Below, piece by piece: positions 9,040 to 16,415 of a DNA stretch of 64,000 bases. The translations under genes were made by a program, and so were the position numbers. Origin of the DNA: Lewinellaceae bacterium (GTDB taxonomy: Bacteria; Bacteroidota; Bacteroidia; Chitinophagales; Saprospiraceae); NCBI GenBank assembly GCA_020636135.1, contig JACJYK010000002.1, forward strand, positions 577,501 to 641,500, written 5' to 3'. The first letter of the stretch is position 1; each line of letters opens with the position of its first letter. The notes beneath the pieces were generated by a model. The model saw nothing but the letters and a program-made list of their open reading frames with translations, did no database searches and was not told where the DNA came from.

Positions 9040-9738
9040 TTAATGAGGTATCCTCCAGGAACAACCGAAGGCAAAATAATTGTAGGATGACATTAAACTA
9101 AAACCCAGGGAAAAATCCAACTGCACATTGGGAGAAACCAGGCAGGTCAGCCCGGTATCCCAGGCATGAATGTCACCCAGCGTACCAAAGGGTTCCAGGT
9201 AATATCCCAGCTTTTCTGTCAGGTTCATACTCACCGATAAGGAATAATTGTATTGTGGAGACCGGCCTTTGAGGACCTCCAAGCCTACGTTGCAGCCCAC
9301 GTTAAGATAGGGGCCCAGATCGTGCGCCCAGAGTACTTTCCAGAACGCACCTACCCGGGAATCATCATCACTGGTCGGCAGGATGATGTGGGTCAACAAG
9401 GCCATGGGTGTCTTTCCCCGGACAAATTGATATTTTAACCCGACCTCCAGATCGTCAAATCCGGACTGAGGTACTTTCGTTTCATTTGGGCTGAAGTGCA
9501 GCCCCGACACGAGTCTTGCCTCCAGATGCGGTACTGGGGCATATCGCCACACGTTTTGCAGTACATTCAATGTCAGGTTGTTTCCCGTGGAAGACAGGGC
9601 GGCCCCGGTTTCGATTTGCAGCGCGTTATGCGGCACGGTCCAGGCTGACTCTGTTTGATCAGGCCGGTCCGTATTGAGGCCCTGGGCAGCAAGCGGCACA
9701 CATAGCATACTTATAGCGACAATGTAAAGGCTTCGCAT
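9040..9738 (-). CDS. Outer-membrane beta-barrel transporter-like protein (MetA phenol-degradation family)
   Basis: A 232-residue protein with signal peptide (MRSLYIVAISMLCVPLAAQ) followed by TDRPDQTESAWTVP, the signature opening of the family annotated as MetA-pathway-of-phenol-degradation or putative transporter. The rest alternates polar and hydrophobic residues in strands and ends in an aromatic-containing strand (NYFAFGCSWRIPH), as expected for an outer-membrane beta-barrel. The ATG at 9738 is used; the TTG two codons upstream is less likely. The gene is preceded by a striking array of three evenly spaced palindrome-like sites, so it is probably controlled by a dimeric repressor or activator. 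The cargo is unknown; the phenol name is historical. Confidence 0.75.
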   Translation of the reverse strand: MRSLYIVAISMLCVPLAAQGLNTDRPDQTESAWTVPHNALQIETGAALSSTGNNLTLNVLQNVWRYAPVPHLEARLVSGLHFSPNETKVPQSGFDDLEVGLKYQFVRGKTPMALLTHIILPTSDDDSRVGAFWKVLWAHDLGPYLNVGCNVGLEVLKGRSPQYNYSLSVSMNLTEKLGYYLEPFGTLGDIHAWDTGLTCLVSPNVQLDFSLGFSLMSSYNYFAFGCSWRIPH

Positions 9739-9748
9739 AACCAACGAT

Positions 9749-9806
9749 TTAGATAAAACTAAATAAAAAATTAGACACGTCTAAATTAATTTTTAGACGT
9801 GTTGTT
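9749..9806 (-). promoter_or_regulatory. Array of three TTAGAC-N2-GTCTAA-like operator sites at 22-bp spacing
   Basis: A perfect palindrome TTAGACACGTCTAA sits at 9771-9784. A degenerate copy, TTAGATAAAACTAA, lies at 9749-9762 (9 of 12 palindrome positions). A half-site, TTAGACGTGTTGTT, lies at 9793-9806. The three centres (9755.5, 9777.5, 9799.5) are exactly 22 bp apart, about two helical turns, so bound dimers would line up on one DNA face. The array is 11-68 nt upstream of the beta-barrel gene start. Metal-sensing DtxR/MntR-type repressors use palindromes of this general shape, but assignment to a family is inference. Confidence 0.6.
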
Positions 9807-9890
9807 GAATTTGATAATGTGCCAGGTGAGTTTGGTGGCAAGCAATAGGTTACCAAACGGACAGAATACCCTATTTTTAAAGACCAATTC

Positions 9891-11330
9891 ATGACCATGC
9901 AACGATTTACTTTTCAGCTTTTATCTACCGGGTTCGCGCTCGCCTTGTTTGTGATACCCGCTTGCCGGCAAGTACCGCAAGAGGCTGCTTCCCCTGCACT
10001 TATCCACTCTCTCCGAGAATACATTGTAGAACACGATTCTGCCTCCTGGGAGGTGGTGGACACCATACAGGGTGAGGGACAGACCACCTATGTGCTGAGG
10101 CTGGTATCCCAGCAGTGGCTGACAGAAGCTGAAGTCAAAGACCCCACCTGGTGGCACTGGATCCCTGTGGTGGTACCGGACAGTTTGCAGAGTTCTACCG
10201 CGATGCTTTTCATTGATGGAGGTACCCGTGAAGAGAAGCAGCCTGATGGAGCCGGGGAAGGATTCGTTGCGATGGCCCTGAACAGTCATTCCATCGTGGC
10301 GGACCTGCGCAATGTGCCCAACCAGCCGGTACAATTTGTGGGTGATACCTTTGGTCCGCGGGTAGAGGATGAACTGATCGCTTACGGATGGCGTAAATTT
10401 CTGGAAGGCGGTGCCAGGGATGAGGATATCCGTTGGCTGGCACGGATGCCGATGACCACGGCAGCTGTAAGGGCCATGGATGCCATCCAGGCCTTCAGCC
10501 GGAGCCTGAATAAACCGGTTCAAAAATTTGTGGTGGCCGGAGCTTCCAAGCGTGGCTGGACGACGTGGACTACCGCCATGACCGATGACCGGGTGGTGGC
10601 CATTGTTCCCATCGTGATCGACCTGCTCAATCTACAGCCTTCCTTTCAGCACCACTGGCAGGTGTATGGCCGCTGGGCCCCGGCAGTCGGCAATTATGAC
10701 CAGGAAGGGATCATGGAGTGGCAGGGATCGCGCGAATATGCCCGGATGCTTGCATTGACCGAACCTTATTCCCTGCGTCATGAGCGCATCATTCCCAAAC
10801 TACTCATCAATGCCACCGGAGATCAGTTCTTTTTGCCCGACTCGTGGCGATTTTACTGGGACAGCCTGCCCGGAGAAAAATATTTACGGTACGTACCAAA
10901 CTCGGAGCATTCCATGCGCGAGACCGATGCATGGTCTACATTGATGGCCTATTACCGTATGATCGTTGAAGAGCAACCCAGACCGCAATTCACCTGGTCG
11001 GTCGATCAGGGCACTATCCATATCGAAACGGTACCAGGACAGGAGCCCGTGTCCTTGACGTTATGGTCCGCCCATAATCCCCGGGACCGGAATTTTCAGG
11101 TGGATAGCATTGGACGGGCGTATCAGCCTACGGCGATACCACTGCGACCCGACGGTAAATACAACATCCGGGTGGAAGCACCCCAAAAGGGTTACAGCGC
11201 TTTCTTTGTGGAATTAACGTTTGCCGCGTTCGAGAATTTACCCCTCAAGGTGACTACGGGCGTGGTCGTTACGCCGGATACCTATCCTTATGAGCCTTTC
11301 GTGAGTAAGGCGCCGCAAGGGACCAGGTGA
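9891..11330 (+). CDS. PhoPQ-activated pathogenicity-related (PqaA) family lipoprotein
   Basis: A 479-residue exported protein; the signal peptide ends in a lipobox-like VIPAC. It matches the PhoPQ-activated family by length and motifs: WWHWIPVVVPD, the oxyanion-like LFIDGGTRE, FVVAGASKRGWTTW (probable alpha/beta-hydrolase nucleophile elbow, G-x-S-x-R/G), LLINATGDQFFLPDSWRFYW and PNSEHSM, where the aspartate and histidine could complete a triad. The family is named for a Salmonella gene regulated by PhoPQ, but its enzymatic role is unsettled. The C-terminal ~110 residues form an extra beta-rich domain. A second ATG two codons downstream is equally possible. The left flank carries the operator array for the opposite gene. 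Confidence 0.85.
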   Translation: MTMQRFTFQLLSTGFALALFVIPACRQVPQEAASPALIHSLREYIVEHDSASWEVVDTIQGEGQTTYVLRLVSQQWLTEAEVKDPTWWHWIPVVVPDSLQSSTAMLFIDGGTREEKQPDGAGEGFVAMALNSHSIVADLRNVPNQPVQFVGDTFGPRVEDELIAYGWRKFLEGGARDEDIRWLARMPMTTAAVRAMDAIQAFSRSLNKPVQKFVVAGASKRGWTTWTTAMTDDRVVAIVPIVIDLLNLQPSFQHHWQVYGRWAPAVGNYDQEGIMEWQGSREYARMLALTEPYSLRHERIIPKLLINATGDQFFLPDSWRFYWDSLPGEKYLRYVPNSEHSMRETDAWSTLMAYYRMIVEEQPRPQFTWSVDQGTIHIETVPGQEPVSLTLWSAHNPRDRNFQVDSIGRAYQPTAIPLRPDGKYNIRVEAPQKGYSAFFVELTFAAFENLPLKVTTGVVVTPDTYPYEPFVSKAPQGTR

Positions 11331-11353
11331 TGACAGCTTCTGCCAGCTGCAAG

Positions 11354-11390
11354 ATTAACCACTAAGGTACAGAGATTACCAAGGAGGATG
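11354..11390 (+). repeat. Solo copy of the ATTAAmCACTAAG repeat
   Basis: ATTAACCACTAAG (11354-11366) matches 12 of 13 bases of the outer end of the inverted repeats flanking the GxxExxY gene at 33478-34048. The following purine-rich stretch (GGTACAGAGATTACCAAGGAGGATG) is of the same character. No GxxExxY gene is nearby. Confidence 0.5.
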
Positions 11391-11395
11391 TAAGC

Positions 11396-11455
11396 TGTTA
11401 GTTGTTAGTTGTTAGTTGTTTGTTGTACGCACGTAAATACCTGATACGTCAACAC
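11396..11455. repeat. Short tandem repeat (GTTAGTT unit) with adjoining interspersed motif
   Basis: A 7-bp unit GTTAGTT is repeated about four times at 11396-11423. It is followed by ACGTAAATAC (11431-11440) and TCAACAC (11449-11455), the inverse of motifs at 3679-3696. The block sits between convergent genes, where polymerases from both sides would arrive. Confidence 0.55.
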
Positions 11456-11456
11456 C

Positions 11457-13160
11457 TCAATACGTCACATTCAGCTTCATCTCACCGACGCCGATACCTC
11501 CATCCTTGCTGCGTACCACCACCTGAATCACATAGTCACCCCGCTCGTCGGAGTGTTGATAAGTGGTGTCGAGTTTGCCGCCGGTAACCGAAAGCTGGGG
11601 ATTCCAGTACGCGACTGGTCCAAGCTCAGGCGTTACCTGATCGGGGATTGCAGGTGGAATGAAGGAATTATGGGGTAACAGTCCGGAGACATTAAAAACG
11701 TCTTCCTCGTCATCCTTGGGAAGGGTTATATCCGGCAGATTGGTGTGGATGTAGACCACACCGTTGTTACCCATCAGATTGAACATTTGGCGCAGGCTTC
11801 TGGCCACATAAAACAGCTCTACCGTCTGGACAGGCTCGAGGTTAAATCGTGCAATAAAATCTGCATCGCGCGTTACTTTGCCATCGATGATGAACAGGGG
11901 ATCACCTCGTAATTGTTCCCAGGCATAGACACTAACCCCGGGGTTGTACAAGCTGGCGACATAGGTCTTGCCACTTTGTTTGAAGGTCAGTGAGGTAGTG
12001 ATTTCTTTGAAAAAAGCCCCGATCGTGGCGAAAGCCTGGTAGTCTTTCACTTTGTAGGTGTAATCCGGTTTCAGGACATTGGCTTCCGGTTTGGGCAAAG
12101 TGTCCGGCGCCGGATCAAAGAGTCCAAAATACTGAGCGATTTTTTTCCGTTCGCGGGATTGATCCAGATAGGAAAGGATCGCTTCAGAGTAGGGCAATGG
12201 AATGGAATCCGGAATAAATACCGGATCATTGAATACGACATGAAAATTCTTCTTGTTATCGTAAGGATGCCCGATGAACTGGAAGGACATGGAGTTGTAA
12301 TAATCAGGAACGGCGATGGAAAACAATCCGGAAGTTCCCGGTGTCGCATAATAGAACGAGTTCAAAGGACGCGCGAATGCGCCCAGTGCCTCCACCGTAG
12401 AGATCATACGCCCGCTGCTCAATTGCAATTCGCCCTGCAGTAAGATGTCTGTCGCTGCATCCCGCAAGGGGGCATCCTGCGGTAAAGCCGCCTGATGGAT
12501 GTTCGAGAACCGGAGATCGGTATGGGGAATCTGATTAGGGTCGAATACCGAAATGGAAAGGTCACCATCCAGCGGACGGCCATAGGAGTCTTTGATTTCA
12601 ATGTGGAGGGGTATTTGATCTCCGGGATGAGGTGCTGTAGCGGTTGAACTTACGCTGACCGTTAGGTTTTGGGATGACAATTCTGCCGGTTCGCCCTTCA
12701 GGTCCTGCAGCTTGATCTTCGTGACATCCAGTTTCTCAAGGTCATTGTAAACCGGAAATGAAGCCGTGATCAACGGAATAAGATCTATCGAAAAATTATT
12801 TACAGCATAAAATGCCAGGCGGACCGGACCTGTGGTGGCATCAAATGGTATGGCATAATAGCCGCCGACCATGGATTGTCCTTCAGAACGCAGGTAATAA
12901 TCATCCATAATTTCACCTTTGGCATTGACTGCGAACACTTTCAGGACATAGGACTTATCCTGTAGTTCCTGAGGCAGATACAGACTGTACCAGATCTTTT
13001 CGCCAGACACATAAAATGCTTTGTCAGTATGGAGCAAAATGTTCTGTTGAGCATCAGCAACGAACACCAGAAAAGTGCTCAGAACCAGGCTCAATAGCGT
13101 TTTATAGGTTGCATTCATCTTTTTCAAGTAAAGCGTTAAAATGAATTTCATAGGTTTCAT
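11457..13160 (-). CDS. Large exported protein with MG2-like N-terminus and TonB-plug-like C-terminal segment
   Basis: A 567-residue secreted protein, last gene of the TonB receptor/DUF4249 operon. A signal peptide ends at VADAQ. The first mature segment, ILLHTDKAFYVSGEKIWYSLYLP, is the macroglobulin MG2-like beta-sandwich opening common in Bacteroidota surface proteins. A central IPLHIEIKDSYGRPLDGDLSISVFD looks like a second such domain. Around residues 420-480, AWEQLRGDPLFIIDGKVTRDADFIARFNLEPVQTVELFYVA and the following NNGVVYIHT read like a TonB-receptor plug (the usual form being P-L-x-V-I-D-G ... I-x-S-I-x-V-L). The start at 13160 overlaps the previous stop by 4 nt (ATGA); an ATG at 13118 would give a shorter signal peptide. 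Exact role unknown; a surface partner of the receptor is the natural inference. Confidence 0.75.
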   Translation of the reverse strand: MKPMKFILTLYLKKMNATYKTLLSLVLSTFLVFVADAQQNILLHTDKAFYVSGEKIWYSLYLPQELQDKSYVLKVFAVNAKGEIMDDYYLRSEGQSMVGGYYAIPFDATTGPVRLAFYAVNNFSIDLIPLITASFPVYNDLEKLDVTKIKLQDLKGEPAELSSQNLTVSVSSTATAPHPGDQIPLHIEIKDSYGRPLDGDLSISVFDPNQIPHTDLRFSNIHQAALPQDAPLRDAATDILLQGELQLSSGRMISTVEALGAFARPLNSFYYATPGTSGLFSIAVPDYYNSMSFQFIGHPYDNKKNFHVVFNDPVFIPDSIPLPYSEAILSYLDQSRERKKIAQYFGLFDPAPDTLPKPEANVLKPDYTYKVKDYQAFATIGAFFKEITTSLTFKQSGKTYVASLYNPGVSVYAWEQLRGDPLFIIDGKVTRDADFIARFNLEPVQTVELFYVARSLRQMFNLMGNNGVVYIHTNLPDITLPKDDEEDVFNVSGLLPHNSFIPPAIPDQVTPELGPVAYWNPQLSVTGGKLDTTYQHSDERGDYVIQVVVRSKDGGIGVGEMKLNVTY

Positions 13161-14230
13161 TTATTCCAGTAGCGTGGTTTGTTATCTAAGGATTTAGGGT
13201 CTCGAGTACAATCACAACAGGATTGAGGACACGGATCCTGGATAGGTCCGGCAGGAATAAACGGGCAGCGGGTCAGCGGATTTCCCACCTCATCCGGATC
13301 AATATACCTGCGGAGTGTATCCTGCTGCGTAGCATAAAAGAAGCCAAATACGTCTTCCTGGGGATCGTCCACCCGGTGGATATTACTGCGTAGTTTGCCT
13401 ACCGGCTGTTCGAACATATTGCCGGTACGGTTATTTACTGTGCTCAGATTTGCCCAATAATCATAAGCCGCGGGGGAAAGCACTTCCTGGATGGAGGTAA
13501 TGTATGCACCTTCGGCGAATTGGTTGGAGACTGCCGGTTCATAGATGCGGTAATCAGCTTCCAGGGTTTTTATTGCCGTTCCATCAAGGATGCGGACGCG
13601 ATTATCATTGATAAAGGTCTCAAGATAACAGACACTCCCATTGTCGTCCGAAAATGCGGACGTGTGGATGACATCCCACCGCAGGCGTACCGGACGTCTG
13701 GTTTTCGGATCCGTAGTAGGTGTGTGCGTATCAAAAAGCACATAATCCTGAAAACTTTTCGAACCGTCCTTGAAGAACAGCTCACGTGTTTCAAGTGCCA
13801 GCGACATTTTTGTCTGCACCGGTGGTGTTTCCATGGTGTCGAGCTCGGATTCGTATACATCCCCGTTTTTGCGGATGAGGCGAATGCCGTATCCTTTTCC
13901 GGCTTCTACGTGGAAGAAGGGATGATTAGCCGGGATCTTCAATTCGTAGCGGCCGATTCCTCCCGCCTCCAGTGCAATATTCTCTCCATCACTATTGAAG
14001 AGTTCAACACTTTTCAGATCCAGGGGTTCCGTAGGGGTAGGATCGTAATCCACCACACGGCCAGCGGTAATGGTGACAATGGACGGGTTGCCTTTGACCA
14101 GTTTACCATTGACGACTAGATTGCTGATCACGTCACTGGCAATATTCAAGTCGATGGAATCCACGCACTGCATCGATAGCATCCAGGTCATCAAAAAGAG
14201 TAGTAAAGGAAATTTCAGGTTTGTTTTCAT
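13157..14230 (-). CDS. DUF4249 family lipoprotein, copy 3
   Basis: A 357-residue lipoprotein (lipobox LSMQC) of the Bacteroidota DUF4249 family, whose members sit beside TonB-dependent receptors and are thought to act as surface-exposed partners. Family signatures are DVISNLVVNGKLV near the N-terminus, VDDPQEDVFGFFYATQQDT, and a C-terminal Cys cluster (SCCDCTRDP) ending KPRYWNK. It is the most diverged of the three tandem copies here. It begins with a 4-nt ATGA overlap with copy 2 and ends with the same overlap into the next gene, so translation is likely coupled. Molecular function is not established. Confidence 0.88.
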   Translation of the reverse strand: MKTNLKFPLLLFLMTWMLSMQCVDSIDLNIASDVISNLVVNGKLVKGNPSIVTITAGRVVDYDPTPTEPLDLKSVELFNSDGENIALEAGGIGRYELKIPANHPFFHVEAGKGYGIRLIRKNGDVYESELDTMETPPVQTKMSLALETRELFFKDGSKSFQDYVLFDTHTPTTDPKTRRPVRLRWDVIHTSAFSDDNGSVCYLETFINDNRVRILDGTAIKTLEADYRIYEPAVSNQFAEGAYITSIQEVLSPAAYDYWANLSTVNNRTGNMFEQPVGKLRSNIHRVDDPQEDVFGFFYATQQDTLRRYIDPDEVGNPLTRCPFIPAGPIQDPCPQSCCDCTRDPKSLDNKPRYWNK

Positions 14231-15300
14231 TCTTTCCAGTAGTAAGGTTTAGTTGTCGTAGAACTTTGGTCCTTGCTGCAGTCACAACAATAGCTGATAC
14301 AACTGCTATTCTGTCCCGATGAAGCACAATAGGGACTTATCGGATCAAAACTTGCAGGGTCAATATAAACCCGGATGGTATCCGTCTCAGTGGCGTAGAA
14401 AAATCCGAATACATCTTCTTCGGGGTCATCGATATTCCTGATGTTGCTGCGGACCTTGCCGGCAGGAATTTCAAACATGTTGCCACTGCGTGCCAGTATG
14501 GTACGGATCGATTTCCAGTATTCGTACGCTTCTGCAGATATGGACTCCTGAATGACGTGGAGATAGGATCCATGAGCATAGGATGAATAGAGGGATGATT
14601 CATAGATGGGAATGCTGGCCTGATCCGTTTTGTATTCGTAAGCATTCAGGATCCGGATCGCATTGTCATTGATAGACTGTGTCCGGTAACAAATGTGTGC
14701 TTTGGCGTCATTGAATTTGCTGGTTAGTTCGATTTGCCAATGCAGGAATGCCGGTTCTCCGGAGGTGGGATTTAAAATGTTGGTGTTCAGGTAAAAGTTG
14801 ATGTAGGGCACACTGAAAAAATATCCTGCAGGATCAAGAACACTCCTGGTGGAAGCTTCATAGGTTAATCCGGTGGGAGCAGGTACAGGCTTGATGTCTT
14901 CAAGAGAAGACATGTAAACCTTGCCATTATTGGTTTCCAGCCGGATCCCGTAGGACTTGCCTGGCCTTATCTGCAGGTCAGGATCATTGGAGAGCAGGGT
15001 TTTGGCGTATTTGCTGATGCCTGTCTCAGGGATCTCCACTTCATTTCCCTGCTCATCAAACAGGTAAACGGTTTTTAAATCCACCCCGTCCGTGGGTGTA
15101 GGGTTGTAATCAAGTACCCGGCTGGCCGCAATCGTTATGGTGGATGGGTTGCTGTACACCAGTTTGCCACTTACGGTCAGGCTGCTGATCACATCGCTTT
15201 TCGGGTGAAAATCGATGGGTTCCACGCAGGAAACCAGGCTCGCAAGAATGGTTATTGTTACGAACCCTTGACAGCGTTGACTGGTGTTAAGCGGGTTCAT
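14227..15300 (-). CDS. DUF4249 family lipoprotein, copy 2
   Basis: A 357-residue paralogue of its neighbours, with lipobox ASLVSC. It shares with copy 1 long blocks such as DVISSLTVSGKLVYSNPS, GKSYGIRLET, ICYRTQSINDNAIRI, HVIQES and IDDPEEDVFGFFYATETDTIRVYIDP, which points to tandem duplication. The C-terminus holds Cys residues in CISYCCDCSKD before TKPYYWKE. ATGA overlaps join it to both neighbours. As for the family, the likely place is the outer membrane next to the TonB receptor; ligand unknown. Confidence 0.88.
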   Translation of the reverse strand: MNPLNTSQRCQGFVTITILASLVSCVEPIDFHPKSDVISSLTVSGKLVYSNPSTITIAASRVLDYNPTPTDGVDLKTVYLFDEQGNEVEIPETGISKYAKTLLSNDPDLQIRPGKSYGIRLETNNGKVYMSSLEDIKPVPAPTGLTYEASTRSVLDPAGYFFSVPYINFYLNTNILNPTSGEPAFLHWQIELTSKFNDAKAHICYRTQSINDNAIRILNAYEYKTDQASIPIYESSLYSSYAHGSYLHVIQESISAEAYEYWKSIRTILARSGNMFEIPAGKVRSNIRNIDDPEEDVFGFFYATETDTIRVYIDPASFDPISPYCASSGQNSSCISYCCDCSKDQSSTTTKPYYWKE

Positions 15301-16382
15301 GGATGCCAGTAATAAGGTTTAACAGTAGTGGAAGCCGGGTCGATCCTGCAATCCTGACAATAGTATATATAGGAATCCCCATTTTGGCCTGACCCGATGC
15401 AATAAGGGGTGATTCCCGGCGGAAGATCCATTGGATCCACAAAGACCCGTATGGTGTCCGCTTCGGTAGCATAGAAAAAACCAAAAATATCTTCTTCAGG
15501 GTCATCTACATTGCTTATGTTACTCCGCACCTTGCCGACAGGGTCTTCAAACATATTCCCGTTACGTGCAATCACCTTTTGAATGGATTGATAAAACGAA
15601 TAGGCATTTTCAGGCAGCGACTCCTGGATCACGTGGATGTAGGAATCTCCGCTGAATCCAGAATGGGGGGGTGTTTCGTACACAAATATTTCGACCTGAT
15701 CGGTGGTGAATTCATATCCGTTGATCAGCCTTATATTGTTATCATTTATTGGCTGAGTCCGGTAGCAGGTATGATGGGCAGTGTCCTGAAATTCGGTTGT
15801 TTGTTCCATAGCGAGGTGCAGAATTGAAGGCCTGCTGGAGGAAGGTTCCAAAATATTGGTCTTCAAGTAAAAGTTCAGATAGGGTACATCGTATTCCGAT
15901 CCGGAGGGGTCTATCACATGTTTTATCATGGATTCATAGGTCAGGGAGATGGGTTCAGGCACCGGCAACAGCGGTTCCAGTGTTGATTCGTATTGCTTTC
16001 CTCCCTTCGTCTCCAGACGGATCCCATAGGATTTGCCTCGTTCGATCTGAATGCCTGGAAAATTTTGGGGAATGGTGAGGGCATATTTGCCGATACCAAC
16101 TGCTGGTATGGAGACTTCATGGCCCGCTTCATCATAGAGCAGGACATCTTTCAAATCCAATCCTTCCGTGGGAGTCGGTGTATAATCAATGATACGGCCC
16201 GCAGTCACGGTGACGAAGGATGGGTTGCTATACACCAGTTTGCCGTTGACGGTCAGGCTGCTGATCACATCACTTTTTGGCTTGAAATCGATGGAATCCA
16301 CACACGTCAAAAAGCTGCTGGCTAAAAGGGCAATCCCTGCGGCAAAAAAGAGCCGGTATCTATTGAAAGGTTTCATTTGCAT
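15297..16382 (-). CDS. DUF4249 family lipoprotein, copy 1
   Basis: A 361-residue lipoprotein with lipobox SSFLTC, 33 nt downstream of the TonB receptor gene. DVISSLTVNGKLVYSNPS, KSYGIRLETKGGK, HTCYRTQPINDNNIRL, VDDPEEDIFGFFYATEADTIRVFVDP and the Cys-containing tail YYCQDCRIDP...KPYYWHP are shared with copies 2 and 3. Here one Cys of the CCDC motif is replaced (YCQDC). An ATG two codons downstream is an alternative start. Position first after the receptor suggests that this copy may be the original and the others duplicates, but that is inference. Confidence 0.88.
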   Translation of the reverse strand: MQMKPFNRYRLFFAAGIALLASSFLTCVDSIDFKPKSDVISSLTVNGKLVYSNPSFVTVTAGRIIDYTPTPTEGLDLKDVLLYDEAGHEVSIPAVGIGKYALTIPQNFPGIQIERGKSYGIRLETKGGKQYESTLEPLLPVPEPISLTYESMIKHVIDPSGSEYDVPYLNFYLKTNILEPSSSRPSILHLAMEQTTEFQDTAHHTCYRTQPINDNNIRLINGYEFTTDQVEIFVYETPPHSGFSGDSYIHVIQESLPENAYSFYQSIQKVIARNGNMFEDPVGKVRSNISNVDDPEEDIFGFFYATEADTIRVFVDPMDLPPGITPYCIGSGQNGDSYIYYCQDCRIDPASTTVKPYYWHP

Positions 16383-16415
16383 GCGTTATTTGACATGGTT
16401 TGGACTTTATTTCGA

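Noticed and set aside
13520..14119. 199-codon open frame on the plus strand
   Set aside because: It is antisense to DUF4249 copy 3, whose family motifs are clear; no family features in the plus-strand translation.
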